Source of the DNA: Symsagittifera roscoffensis
Taxonomy: Eukaryota > Xenacoelomorpha > Acoela > Convolutidae
Assembly (NCBI RefSeq): GCF_963678635.1
Contig: NC_087069.1
Coordinates: 49,801,892-49,865,891 of the forward strand
DNA length: 64,000 bases
Direction: 5' to 3'
Shown: positions 35,675-47,104 of the stretch, one piece after another
Layout: each line of letters starts with the position of its first letter
Numbering within the stretch: the stretch's first letter is position 1
Notes under the pieces: generated by a model
Seen by the model: the letters and a program-made list of their open reading frames with translations, nothing else
Told to the model about the DNA's origin: nothing
Database searches by the model: none
Translations under genes and position numbers: made by a program

Positions 35675-36117
35675 CTTTCAGCTTCCCTATTGTCTTGAAT
35701 TGAATCTAATTAAGATCTGAATTCATTTTGCTAGAATGAGAAGCTAGGAGTTGGGGGTAAGGGTTGATCCATCTTCGATGGAGATGATGATCTTTATCTA
35801 CTGAACAAAAACAATAAAAATTCAATAAATAGTAGTAGCCTCATTTTTAGGAGTGACCTCTTGGTCTGGAGATACATGAGCTCACTGATTTTGCATGTAA
35901 TTAGGTTAATTTGAGCGTTCTGGTCGAAGTCGGAGAACAGTAACGTTTTTTCGACCCGATATTAGAAAGACCACCAAAAAAACTGGCTTTGGTAGAGACG
36001 GTGAAAAACATATAAAGCTCTGTTTAGACGTTAGCCAGTCGTCTTAGAACCTAGCTTTATTTTCCGTCGATATGTACTTCCGGCGAATGTTACATAGATG
36101 TTTTTAGGGCGCTCCTG

Positions 36118-36141
36118 GGTGTTATTTTTTTTTTAACACCA
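36118..36141 (+). other. T-loop hairpin in LTR
   Basis: GGTGTTA and TAACACC pair around a run of T. It is followed by ATGACCGGCAGAACCGTTAA and is conserved in the 3' LTR (about 59563-59583) although the T run differs in length. It may be an RNA structure of the leader. Confidence 0.5.
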
Positions 36142-37997
36142 TGACCGGCAGAACCGTTAACGAGCACTCCGTGCCGAGCAGATGCTCACATTAACGCCCT
36201 TAATAGGCCAAAATCGCCGAGGCGGAAGGGTAGTTCGGAAAGCGGAAGCCTTCCGGATTACCGTGAATAGCTTTTTAACCTAGTTAAGACCAAAAACTCA
36301 CGAACCAGGAAGGGTGGGGTGATTCGCGGTCCCGTCATCTCCAGAGTGGTCCGTGACCAAAAACACTTAAAGATATATTTAAAACCAAACAAAAAATAGT
36401 ATAGTACCCAAGGAAACAAAAAACATAAAAAATAACTGAAAAAACCAAAGAAGTAAAAAAAAGTTTAAAAAATCAGTAGAAATTATCCCCCAGACAAGAT
36501 GTGATCCAACCCCCCTGTTTGTTGTTGATAAATATATTGGTGTTACAGGCATTTATATCAGTCAGGATCGTTACGATCAATTTTTTGGCTCGTTTGCGAG
36601 GCTTGTACTGTAGGGTTATTTGAGAATTCAAGCACGTTAATGATAAATTGCGCTCAATCTGGAGGGGTCAGCTGATTTGCGCTCAATTTGGAAGGGCCTT
36701 GGGAGACGACTGATCCGGCAAGCAGTACAAGGAGCAACAAGAAGGGGCTCAACGACAACAACAATAGACTGTTGGGTATCGTTAACAAGTTTTGTATCCG
36801 TTTTGGTACAAAAAGTAAGATAGCAATCTGTGGTGGGCTCGACAGTGCTGCACTGTAGTGACCCTTCACCGAACTGCGAATATCCGAGTTAAGCACCTTA
36901 ATTCAGATATTAAAAAAGCCCGGAGGGGTATAGTATTACTAATATTATTGCTTATATAGCCTATATTAATACTCCTATATCGTTCTTCAGTGAAAAACAC
37001 AGAAAGCAGACCGGTTTTTAGGGTCAAAGTAGCGATATTTTGATCCCCCCACAAATCGCGATTTTTGAGACATCGACATATTTTGAAACATAAAAAAAGC
37101 GCTAAATTAGTGTGTTGCATCGTAATTGCACTACTACAATAGATAGAACCGGTTAAGTTTAGTTCGGAAGTGGTTGGAACAATTTTGGTACCAAGAACCG
37201 AATTTTCGTGATTTTTGAGAAAACGGAACAATATAAATTCAGAAATTTTTTTGAAATTTTTGAGTTAGGACAGTAAAAATAGTTGTTTGGACAACGTCCA
37301 CTAGTGAATCTACAGATTCTAAAACCCGCTTCCCAAAAGCCCTCCGGGTTGCAGAGAAATCGAACTTAACGTGTTTTTTTTTGCTGGATTCATCAATCCG
37401 GAGGGGTCCAGGTAGCATAGTTTTTCGCAAATTTTTTCAACCAAAGCGTTTTAGACCGGGTCTTTCGCATTGAACTAAAAGATTATAGGCCTTCTGAGCT
37501 CGGATCAATAATTTCTAGGTAGAAAAGAACGGAATTGCGAAAAAAAGTTAGGCGGAACCTATAGGAGAGAAAATTTTTGAGTTTGGAAGAAAGACGTTTT
37601 GGTTATTAACTTTTGGACGACTGGACAGATCCAGTTGATCTTGATACCATTAGATCAGAAATCAGCTGAGCCCTCACGTTTTATAAAAAAAAATTTGGAA
37701 AGCCCTTACACCCCTACCAAAGGGTAGAAACGGTTGAATAAGGCAATTTTGAGCTGTTCTAGAAGAATTGAGAAGGCTTAAGGCACCGGAAAACCTTGAT
37801 AGAGCCAAAAATTAGGCTAGCGATTAGACCCTTCACCGTTAGCGTGAATTGTCGAATAAGAGGCCTAACTTCAATCCGGAAGGGTCCAGGAAAGGATCAC
37901 ATACCCTTCCTAGTTAATTCAAACAGCATAATAGCATCGCAGAACGTATCCGGAGGGATATATTTGAAAATCAAGGACATCTCCGAAAAGCTACTTT

Positions 37998-38215
37998 TAC
38001 AAAACCAGAGGGCTCCCTATCCGGAGGGGTCCCAACCGGGAGGGGTCTGGTTATCACAAAACCGGAGGGGTCCCAATCCGGAGGAGTCTTATACTTGCTA
38101 ACTCAGAGGGGTCCCAAACCGCAGGGGTCTCAATTTCGCCAATCCGGAAGGGTCCTATTTTTGCCAATCCGGAGGGGTACCTCTTTTTTCGTCAAACCGG
38201 AGGGGTATTATTTTA
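37998..38215 (+). repeat. CCGGAGGGGTC motif array, 5' LTR
   Basis: About ten copies of a motif close to AATCCGGAGGGGTCCC in 220 bp, spaced by short T-rich linkers. Single copies are scattered elsewhere in the same LTR (for example near 35629, 37386, 37875). See the longer array in the 3' LTR. Confidence 0.85.
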
Positions 38216-38803
38216 TTAAAAGACTTAGGTAAACAGAAGAAAAGATTATAGTGAGAGGTATTAGGTTGTTAACAGGCAGGCTAGGAATCAGTGACTGCAC
38301 TGGTAACTAGCCGTTTAAAAAAAGGACCAGACCAAAACAAAACAGGTCCGAACTCGGATATTCGCGATACTAAGTCTAAATTAAAAAGAGTGTAACTCAT
38401 TGGTGTGGATTGAAACTTATTGGATTTCGTTAATATACAAGTTTTGTACTGCGACCGACTAAAAGTACAATACACATACGTTTTTCATAGAGGTATTTTT
38501 TTCTGTTATTTTTTTTGATTTTAAATCAACATAATTTGTGCTTGATTGGGTAGTGAGTACACTATCTTTTAAATTGACTGATATCATCATATTGTGCTAG
38601 TTCTCAAATCTTACGACCGATAATCGGTTAGTGTGAATAAACTATATACAAGCTGCACTCTGATAACATACAGGGATTCGTGGTCACCATTTAATAGAAT
38701 GTTGTGAAATTTTTTGTGTTGTGTTATTATTATCAATAGTCAAACTAAAAGGTCACTAGAAATTGAATTGAGTGTACATGCATTAAGAAGGGATAGATTG
38801 GAA

Positions 38804-41345
38804 ATGAGTCTAGACAAGTCAATAATACCTAAACGAGGTAATAGCTCTAGGAGTTTCAAAGAAAAGCAATGACCGACCCTTTTGTGGATCGGATCTCACG
38901 AGCCCGGATCGACAAAGGGGAGACGTTTCAGGCAGAATGGTTGAAACTAGGAGTCAGAAGTCCTAAGAAGAGCGAAAAGCTATATTAGAAGTGGAGGTCC
39001 ATACGGACAAGGCCATGAATGAGAACCAGAAAATACATGGACCGGAGGGGAGAGACAGAAGACAGGCGAGTGAATCTACTCCGGTAGAACAAGGCCAGGA
39101 TTTTGCCACTTCCACCAGGACATTGGACCGAGAGGAGATGTCGGAACTGTCCGACATCTCTACTGAGATAGTGGCAACTAGAAGATCTCCAACAGACAAC
39201 ACCATGATGGCAGGTGGGACTGAAAAACAAACAACGTCCTCATCGTTCTCAGAAAGAATAAAGAACACCTTCGAAAACATCTTTCCATTTACATGGGAGT
39301 AGGCACATGAAATGAAGGTGAATCCCAGGAGGAAGAAGAGGATGAAGACGAGCAAGTGGACTTTGGATCTCAAGTCAGCCTCAATAGTTCGACCCAGGAG
39401 AATAAGGCATACGTCGAAAGAGAGACTGGACCCATGGACAAATTTGGTGTGGCGAGAACGACAAGCAAAGACGCAAACACACCAGGCCAGTCGAGAGGCT
39501 TTGCGACTTTGACATATTCAGAGACGCGAACTGGGGAGAGTAGAAACAAAGGGCTAGGCAACGCATTGGCGGATCCTGAAGTGGATAATGAAAATACGTT
39601 GAAGCAGAGAATGAAAGCCCGAATCTCGACCAGCACGAAGCTACTTGGGACCGACAGTGTGACACCGCCACTATTGACGCCACTAGTGGATAACGAAGCA
39701 GCATTAAAAGAAGCCTTGAACAACATAGTGGGCAGTATAGGAGAACAGAACGAACCGATGTCCTTAAGAATGAGTGAACTAGAGAGAGCAGTTCACATTG
39801 AAAGAGAAAGTCTACGGGAAGAAATAAACCGCAATAGACAAGAAGTTGGTAGGAGCGAAAAACGCTTGAAAGAAAGAACGGACGAGCACATAGCGAAGAA
39901 CTTGTCGCGAATGACAAGAGAAGCGGAACATAGAGAGTTACGCTTAGGAGACGACATGGAGAAGTTAAGAATTCAGCAAGAGCAGTCTCGTGGGACTCTT
40001 GACACAAAGATAGATGCGATGATGGAGAGGCGAACTCAGGCTATCATGGATAGGTTGGACGGGCTACTAGAGACAAGAGTAGAGTACTAGAGGCAGCAAG
40101 AGTTGACCAAAAGAAGGGGAACCGAACTCGGGAGGTCCCAGCAGGGAGCCGAAGGTGAACTTCAATGACCATCAAAGGAGGAGGACATATGGACCCACTA
40201 GATGTAGGGGCAGTTCATCAGGCTATGCTACAAGGGATAATAGAACATGGAGCCCAAACAGTAGAGCAAGTGCAACGGGGAACAGACAGACCTCTAACGA
40301 AAGACCGACGCAAAGCACACATGCGACTGGGAGAGGTGATTCCGTAAACAGGAGACATGCGAGCCCAGGGAGGAGTCATGTGGTCCAAGGGGGAAACACT
40401 CACGGCGATTCGGATTGCAGAAATGCAGCAAATACAGAGCCATTAACGAGGTGTGATGACACTGAGGAGGGGCACTCGAGAGACGCTACGGCAATGGCCA
40501 CAGCCTTTGAGCCCCCGAACAGGTCTTTGAGACATTCCTGACGAGGTTATCCAGAACCAATGAACGCAGTGAGAAGTCCAGAAGAGTCTTTAAGAAACCA
40601 AGATGCCTCAAAGACGAATCTGATGGCTGTATTGATACCTGGTGAGAGGTATTGAAAGTGCATTTCGAGGAAGAGGATTTATCGGAAAGACAAGAATGCA
40701 GTGCGCTTACCAGTAACTCGGAAGGGACAGACCTGAACTGTGTCATGGCCAAGAAGCAATATCAGCAAGATACAGCTGAGAAAATCTTCGAAATCTTGTT
40801 AAATCGTTTCGGATCAGGGGTGCAGGGGCACCAGGCAATGATGCGCTTCGAGAAACAGAGACAACGAAAAGATGAGGCGAGAGACAAGTTTCTAGACAAT
40901 TTGGAGATGCTTAGAAGACGCAGCCAACCGGATGAGTCAAACAGAAGGATGAACCTGGCAGTAGCCTCTAAATTCATCGATGGTGTGAAAATGATGAACT
41001 TCGAACAATGCTAGCGACGCATTACACACCACTATCAACCAAAGCGCCAACACCAGAGGAGTTGAGGCTCAAGTCAAAAGAATATCTTTTGTTGAAACCT
41101 CCTTCGAGATCTGGATATTATGAGAACAATCATGGCAACTTTAACAGTGGACCAGCAAACCAAAGGAACAACTGGTAAAAACCGAGGGATGATATGGACA
41201 AGAGGCGCTCTTGTGCCAATTGCAGTTCAACGGACCATCATGTGTCAGCATGCCCAACTCACAAACAAGGCATGAAAGCAATAGGCTTTAGCCTCGAGGA
41301 CAAAGATGCGTCAGAAATTGACCATGAGTAATTGCGAAATTTGGC
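38804..41345 (+). pseudogene. gag: gag (capsid and zinc knuckle), broken
   Basis: The upstream ATG at 38804 opens a short frame that stops after 22 codons at an overlapping ATG (38869, MTDPFVDR). In the copies at 62.5 kb and 21.6 kb this region is open. A base is missing here near 38932, within GAGACGTTTC. An Arg/Glu-rich coiled-coil-like segment follows (39356-40090), then a polar low-complexity linker (40155-40541). The capsid-like segment (40652-41014) has RFEKQRQRKDEARDKFLDNL and SNRRMNLAVASKFIDGVK, the pattern of the Retrotrans_gag family. A CCHC zinc knuckle (C-X2-C-X4-H-X4-C) is intact at 41212-41253. Frame changes separate these parts. Confidence 0.85.
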
Positions 41346-41899
41346 CCTAGGTGTTTCTTTTGCAAAACTTGGACGGTCATTTTATATCAGATTGTCCGCA
41401 ATTCTGGGATGCAGTGGCCGACATCAAGCATCCAAGGCATGAGGAAGCTTTATCAGGAGTGAAGGCCAGCAAGGATCGCCTGTTGAGTGAAGCGGAGGCG
41501 CGCAGAAAAGACAAACCGCAAGAGCTGGCGACGAAGAAAATGCAAGCGGTAACTAACGAGACATGTGAACCGGAAACAGTGACTGTGGCCGATGACTTCA
41601 AGATTTATTATAGGGCAGCCGCGAGGGATGCTCTAAATAGGGTGCAGCAGGAACTGGTGACAAAAGAGATCGAACAGAAAGTAAAACTCGAACTGGAAAA
41701 TGAGAAACTACATGAGCAAATGAGTACCTTCGAAGCAACGGAGGTCGAAGAGACTAAAGCACCAAGCAGTTTGAGCATCAAACTTAATGTGATCTCCGGT
41801 CAGAGGTTCGGCATGGTGCCGCAAGGAAGCAAGATACAGTCGATAATCTCGGTAGTAGAACACCAGGTAATCAGAAATCTGAGTGAACCATCAGAGTAA
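41346..41899 (+). pseudogene. gag: gag C-terminal part: second zinc knuckle and coiled coil
   Basis: Continues gag. A second CX2C...HX4C knuckle is split by two extra bases in an A run between its CFFC and its GHFISDC (41352-41400). The following 165 residues are charged and helical (EIEQKVKLELENEKLHEQ), likely a coiled coil, and end at TAA 41897-41899. The second element copy has its own, different indel in the same knuckle (near 63957). Confidence 0.75.
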
Positions 41900-41938
41900 T
41901 TTTGATGCATTTGGACACATGCAGTTTATCTGAGGCAG

Positions 41939-42750
41939 GTGGAGCCACGCACTGAGTCGAGAGCTGTGCGAGCACTACTAACAACGGGTGGCCCTCGCAT
42001 AGAGAAAGTTCATGGACGCTCCGTGGAAGTCTATGGGCCGTATCAAGTGATGCTAAACGTGGATGGAATCAGTATCTACACTAGGACTTATGTAACAACA
42101 GCAGATAGTGACCGAATAGGGCAGATCTGTTTGGGTGAGGAGGAACTCATCAAGTCCGCAGGACAGGCCATGACGCCATGATGGAACAAGATGCAGTACA
42201 CATTGGGTATGAAGCAGAAGTGACCGCACATCTGCTCGACACCAACGAAAAGAAAATCGGAGTCACAGGGCTTCTGGACACAGGAGCGGTAGTGAGTGTG
42301 ATGCCCATAAAAACTTGGGAAAGAATGGGCTTTACGAGGGAAGATCTAATTCCAACGAATCTCTGACGGGCCGCCGCCAATGGAGGAGCGATTTACGTAG
42401 CCGGAAGAACACCAAAAACGGCTCTCCACATGGGAGGATGGGATCTTTGGATGAGCTTCCTGGTGGTAGAGAATTTTGACGACGCCGACCAATTCATCTT
42501 GGGCAGAGATTTCGTCAGGAATTTTGACGTGATGATTGACTTGAACAACGGTCTGATACGGATTAGAAACCCGGACCGGATGTATGTTAAGAAACCAATT
42601 AATAGGATAATAACTGACGAAAACAAGGTACCAATTTTTTTAGATAGAAAAGTGAAACTACAGCCAGGACAGGCTGTGGTGGCAATTTTAAGAATGAGAA
42701 ATTTAATTTCGTTAAGCGATGGTAACCAGCTTTGTATAGTACCGAATTGA
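41939..42750 (+). pseudogene. pro: Retropepsin-type aspartic protease
   Basis: The active-site motif VTGLLDTGAVVSVMP is near 42265-42310 and the flap-distal motif QFILGRDFVRNFDVMIDL near 42500-42540, the usual two landmarks of a retropepsin. A leading segment (GRSVEVYGPYQVMLNVDG) lies in another frame, joined through a frame change near 42170. A TGA at 42364-42366 splits the protease between its two motifs, and another TGA (42748-42750) follows it. The sequence reads on in the same frame to 43161 and beyond. Confidence 0.85.
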
Positions 42751-43227
42751 AATAGTCAGAGTTTGGTGATTTTAGGCCGGAGCTTCTCGGTAACGCGAAA
42801 CGGACTGTGTGTCAGTGTGTTAATGAACACACTGGACACCCCGGTTTCAATCCAGCGTGGAAAGAAGCTTGGTTACGCTTTGCCGATGAAGACCGACTAT
42901 GGGGAGACACAAAACTTGAAGAAACATAGTGTGAAAGACTGTCCTTATCATGCCAATAAAGATAAAATTTTAAAGAGGATTAATGATTTAAAATCTATTC
43001 ATAAATTGTTTTCAAAGAGATCCGAAACGGACGACGGCTTATCGAGCTGCTCGAATTTTCCGGAACGCAACTCGTCATCTGAACTAGAATCTGACAAACT
43101 GGCTTTGCCAGAGATTGAACATTTAAAAGGGAAAATAGGTGAGGGAGATTTCGAAAAATAGCGGGACGTCTTAAATCGGAACGCAGATGTATGTTCAAAA
43201 CATGAGGCGGATATCGGTTGCTGTAAC
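42751..43227 (+). pseudogene. pol: Protease-RT linker of pol
   Basis: Same frame as the protease. Polar, Lys/Ser-rich, with a stop TAG at 43159-43161 just before RDVLNRNADVCSKHEADIG, a stretch of the kind that precedes RT in Ty3/gypsy pol proteins. No domain of its own recognised. Confidence 0.7.
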
Positions 43228-44128
43228 TTGGTCGAATACGAAATTGAACTGGAAGAAGTCGCCGTTCCGCACAGAGAAGGCGCGAGACGAATGACGCCAC
43301 ACAAGTCGGAAGCGTGCCGGGCGGAAATAGAAATCTTGCTTGAATACGACTTGATAGAACCCTCAAAATCGCCATGGGCTTGCGGGGTAGTAATGGCGAA
43401 AAAGAAAGGGGGCAGCTTAGGTTTTGTTGCGACTTTCTTTACTTGAACGCGGTAACGTTAAAAGATGCGTACCCGATACCGCGAATAGACGAGAGCCTCT
43501 CTAAACTTGGTGATGCCAAGTCCAAGTTCTTCACCACATTGGTCTTGGGTTCTGCCTTCTGGCAGGTCCCGTTGCGGAAGAAGGATAGAGAAAAGACCGG
43601 ATTCGCGTGCGAGTTGGGGTTGTACCAGTGGAAGAGGCTGCCCTTCGGCTTGTGCAACGCAACGGTCACTTTTCAAATTCTGATGGCTCAGGCTTTGACC
43701 AGAGTGACCAAGAAGTACGGAAATTTCGTGATATGTTACGTGGGCGACGTGGTCATAGCAACACCAACCCTGGAAGACCAAATTGATTGGCTCGATGAGG
43801 TCTTTGGATGCATGAAAAGAGCAAGCTTGAAGTGCAAACCATCGAAATGTTAAATCCTTAGGGATTCAATCAAGTACCTGGGAAGAATGGTGGACAGGCA
43901 TGGTGTGAGGCCGGACCCGGAAGCAGTAGAAGCAGTGTTGACATGGAAGGCTCGCAGAACAGACACACAGCTCCTGAGCTTCCTAGGGTTTGCCAACTAC
44001 TACCGGGAGTTCAAAAAAGGATATGCGGACAATGTGTATCCGATGCAGAAGCTGATGCGCAACAAAGGGAAAAAGTTCGATTGGAACGATGAAGCACAAG
44101 TTGCCTTCGAGAACATAAAGCGGGAACT
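43228..44128 (+). pseudogene. pol: Reverse transcriptase, catalytically dead
   Basis: RT fingers and palm: PHKSEACRAEIEILLEYDLI, WACGVVMAKKKGG, then after a frame change near 43415 CCDFLYLNAVTLKDAYPIPR. Motif A reads TTLVLGSAFWQ with Val (43542-43544) where the family has the catalytic Asp. Motif B LPFGLCNATVTFQ is good. Motif C reads YVGDVVIA with Gly (43743-43745) in place of the first Asp. The usual Arg of DFR.LN is Leu. TAA at 43851-43853 interrupts SKC-ILRDSIKYLGRMV. The thumb continues (FLGFANYYREFKKGYAD). The RT cannot work as written. Confidence 0.92.
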
Positions 44129-44554
44129 GTGCGAAGCGCCGGTGTTAGCATGCCTACAGAAAAGGGCATGTATGTTTTTGACACAGACGCATCGATAGTA
44201 GCCATCTCAGGAATATTGCATCAGGAGCAAGAATGGAATGGAAGAACGGTTCTCCGTCCCAAGGCATACGGCAGCAAGGCCTTGAGTGACACTGAGATGA
44301 AATATTGTTCACCGAAAGCAGAAATGTTTGCAGTAGTCACATTTGTGGAAAAATACCGCGCATACTTGGGGAGCGCTCCCTTTAAGTTACGCGTAGACAA
44401 TAGAGCGTTATCCTGGTTGAAGACCTACTCGATGGATCAGAGTTATATTGGTAGATGGATAGTAAGACTGGATGGCTACCACATGATAATCGAGCACAGG
44501 ATGCGCGATGAACACCAGAATGCTGACAGCCTCAGCAAGAAAACTGAGTCCTAA
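44129..44554 (+). pseudogene. pol: RNase H domain of pol
   Basis: FDTDASIVAISGILHQ carries the first Asp, then KAEMFAVVTFVEKYRAYLG with the Glu, KLRVDNRALSWLKT with the second Asp, and EHRMRDEHQNADSLSK with the His and Asp. This is the Ty3/gypsy RNase H. All four active-site positions appear kept. It enters by a frame change near 44140 and ends at a TAA (44552-44554) after which the same frame continues. Confidence 0.9.
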
Positions 44555-45840
44555 GAAAAATTGGAACAGAAGCAAGCCAACCAAGCAGAAAAAAAAGAGG
44601 GATTCTCGTTTCTGGACAAAGAAACTTATGAAGCGCTTCCCTTAACGAGATGGTTGGATAAGTCTGAACATCCAATTCCAGGGCATCCTGAAATACCTGT
44701 CGAGAAAGCAGCCGAGATAAAAATCCTATCCAAAAGGGACCCGGTGCCCTTGGATCTGTTACTGCGCTCAAACCTGGTCCAGCAGGAACTCTTTCGCATG
44801 AACATAAACAGCCTCTCATTACTGGGCAAAACGGTGCAGGTAACACCGCAAGTGATGCGAATGCTGGGTGGATTGTTAGAGAGAGAGAGAAGTGACCAGA
44901 GATGACCCCGAGTGGACAGCAGCAGTGGCATCACTAACAGTCAGGAAGAAGGTGAAGATCATGCCGTCAATACGACAACACAAAGACAACGACAGGGATT
45001 GTAGGTCAATAGTTCAGCAACTCATTTCCTCAATACCCCAAGAAGTCTCAATAAGTACTTCATACGGTCGGAAAGAACAGGGTAACGATACGCGAAACAA
45101 AACCGTTACCTTGAGGACCAAGATGGAGAAAGTGAGAAGGTTGAACGAAAACTGGAGCGAGATTGTTTGTCCGGGGAGACAAATGATGAGAAAAACCGGC
45201 GAGTTCGAGATCAACAACCGGGACAAGGAAGTTTGTCCGGAGAGTCTGAGATAGATGAAAAATTTCCTGACAAGAGACAGGACCTGGGTAACAGAATTTT
45301 GTCCGGGGAGTTCAGATGGATGCGAAGAAGGCATGGAACTGATCTGGAGGAGGGTGCAGACTCCATCACAGACTCTTCAATAGATGACAATTCCAGGAAC
45401 TCAGGAATTGACACATACTCAGACAGGAATTCGAGCTCGAGATCAGAACTGTCAGAACTAGCGATACACACACTGCTAGGGAAAACTCGTGCAAGGGATC
45501 TGGATAGAGAAGTGTACCAGGACCCTGATAGTGATCGCTACCTCAAACCAAGTGAGAAAGTCTTTGACAACGCAGCGGATGATTTGGAAACAATAGAGGT
45601 ATCGAAACGTTCGATAAGTCTGTTGCCACAAAAAGAGGTAGTCAGGACTGATCTTCAGCCGTTCAAGCAAGAAACACAGCCGTTGGCGAAGATTTGGTGC
45701 GTTAAGATGAAAGAAGACACACACCAGCCCAATAAGCTGAACAGTCAGATGAGGGTCATGAAGACCTACTTGAAGGCGAAATACAGACTCTCGGATCTTC
45801 TACGGGCGCAGAGAAATGATCGCATGACATCAACCTGAAA
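44555..45840 (+). pseudogene. pol: Long acidic linker between RNase H and integrase
   Basis: About 1.3 kb in three frames. It begins KKEGFSFLDKETYEALPLTR and then becomes rich in Asp, Glu, Ser and Arg. A short motif LSGE (or LSGES/LSGEF) recurs three times within 45160-45320; the DNA repeat is TTTGTCCGGGGAG. No domain recognised. Such an insertion is much longer than in ordinary Ty3/gypsy elements. Confidence 0.7.
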
Positions 45841-47104
45841 AGGTGGATCGAGAATGGTTCTCCGGATAAAGGAGACCTCGAGGAAGACAGTTACCGTATC
45901 CGGAGACAGTACTTCATGCAGAAGGAGGGGAGGCTATATTTGAACAAGGACGGGATTGTGGCTTCCAAGAGGAGAGAAGAAGACAAAGTCCTGTACAAGT
46001 ATAACGCGATAGTGTTGCCGCAACTCTATCAGATTGAACTGTTATTCAGGTCGCTTGATCAGATGGGCCATCAAGGGATCGACAAAGTGTATCAGAGGAT
46101 CCTGAAGCGCTTTGAGTGGCCCGGAATGAAAAAGGCAGGTGAGAGGTGGATAACAGCGTGCCTGTCATGCCAACAGGTCAAAGATCCAAGGAAATTGCTA
46201 TTTCCTTTACAATCGATCGAGTCGTCTGAGTTCAACGAGGTGGTGCAGATAGATCACGAAAAGATATGCATGACAGACAGTGGTTATAATCAGGTATTGG
46301 TCATCATTTCACAAAGTATGCAGGGGCCGTGCCCTGCATAACTGCCTCGGCGGAAGAGACATGCGACCACCTGATCAATACGTGGATAGCGAGACATGGT
46401 TGTCCCATGACGTTTCCATCGGATAATGGATCAGCTTTCGTAGGAGAGCTTACAAAAGAGCTTATGAGACACTCACAGGTTGCTCAGGCTCACTCCACGA
46501 CATACCACCCCCAGACGAATGGCTAAGTGGAAAGACAGAATAGGACGTTAGTGTCGATGCTGAGAGTATATTTTTCCAGGTACATGACCGATTGGGACAG
46601 ATACCTTTCACAGGTGATGGGAGCCTATAATAGCACGCAACACTCCAACACTGGGGTTAGCCCACACATGATGCTAACTGGACACAAGAAGTCTTGACCG
46701 TTAACGTTTTTCTACCCAGAGTATGAGGGAAAGAAAACGTCTCCACAGGTCTACGTGAGGGATGTGATCAGACGTCAACAGGAGTTGAACGATTTGTGTA
46801 AACGATATACTCAGCAAGCAAAGGCAAGGCAGAGGAAAAAATTCGACAAGAAAGCAGCTGGTGCAAAAGCTTATTCGGTGGGAGACTACGTATGGGAATT
46901 TCAGAACGTTATATCAACGAAAGGAACGAAAAAGCTCCTAAAAAGTGGAAGGGACCCTTCATGATTACGATTGTGCACCAGGAGGGACGTTTTTATAGAC
47001 TGAGTACTACCAAGCTACCCACTACGAGAACATTAAGCCACACAATCCATCGCCAGAATACTGGTGTATACCCGCAGACATTGAAGAAGGGGATTATTTT
47101 ATGA
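45841..47104 (+). pseudogene. pol: Integrase with GPF module
   Basis: N-terminal zinc domain: the first His is replaced by Leu (codon CTT, 46054-46056, in FRSLDQMGH), the second His is present, and the Cys pair is CLSC. Core: VVQIDHEK with the first Asp near 46250, PSDNGSAFVGELTKELMR with the second Asp, and VERQNR with the Glu. A TAA (46524-46526) sits between them, right after QTNG. The C-terminal part has AYSVGDYVW and KKWKGPFMIT, the GPY/F module of Ty3/gypsy integrases, reached through a frame change near 46930. Broken at several points. Confidence 0.9.

Larger units (their letters stand above)
35209..38803 (+). repeat. 5' LTR (upper bound of right edge)
   Basis: Homologous to 57776-62493. 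The left edge is set by divergence of the flanks outside TGTGACAT. The right edge cannot be placed by comparison because both copies run into gag; I end it before the gag ATG at 38804, and no convincing tRNA primer site was seen. It carries about 45 bp after CGACCAGAAT that the 3' LTR lacks, a TATA-like site, hairpins and the CCGGAGGGGTC array. It lacks the extra 0.93-kb block of the 3' LTR. Confidence 0.8.

Noticed and set aside
36654-36896. Antisense hydrophobic ORF in the LTR, also seen at 60089-60352
   Set aside because: It is open in both LTRs only because the LTRs are homologous. Changes between them alter residues freely, and there is no recognisable domain.
39381-40007. Long minus-strand ORF opposite gag, and similar ones opposite pol and the second coding block
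   Set aside because: They mirror the plus-strand coding sequence in a GC-richer region. The plus strand carries the recognisable motifs.
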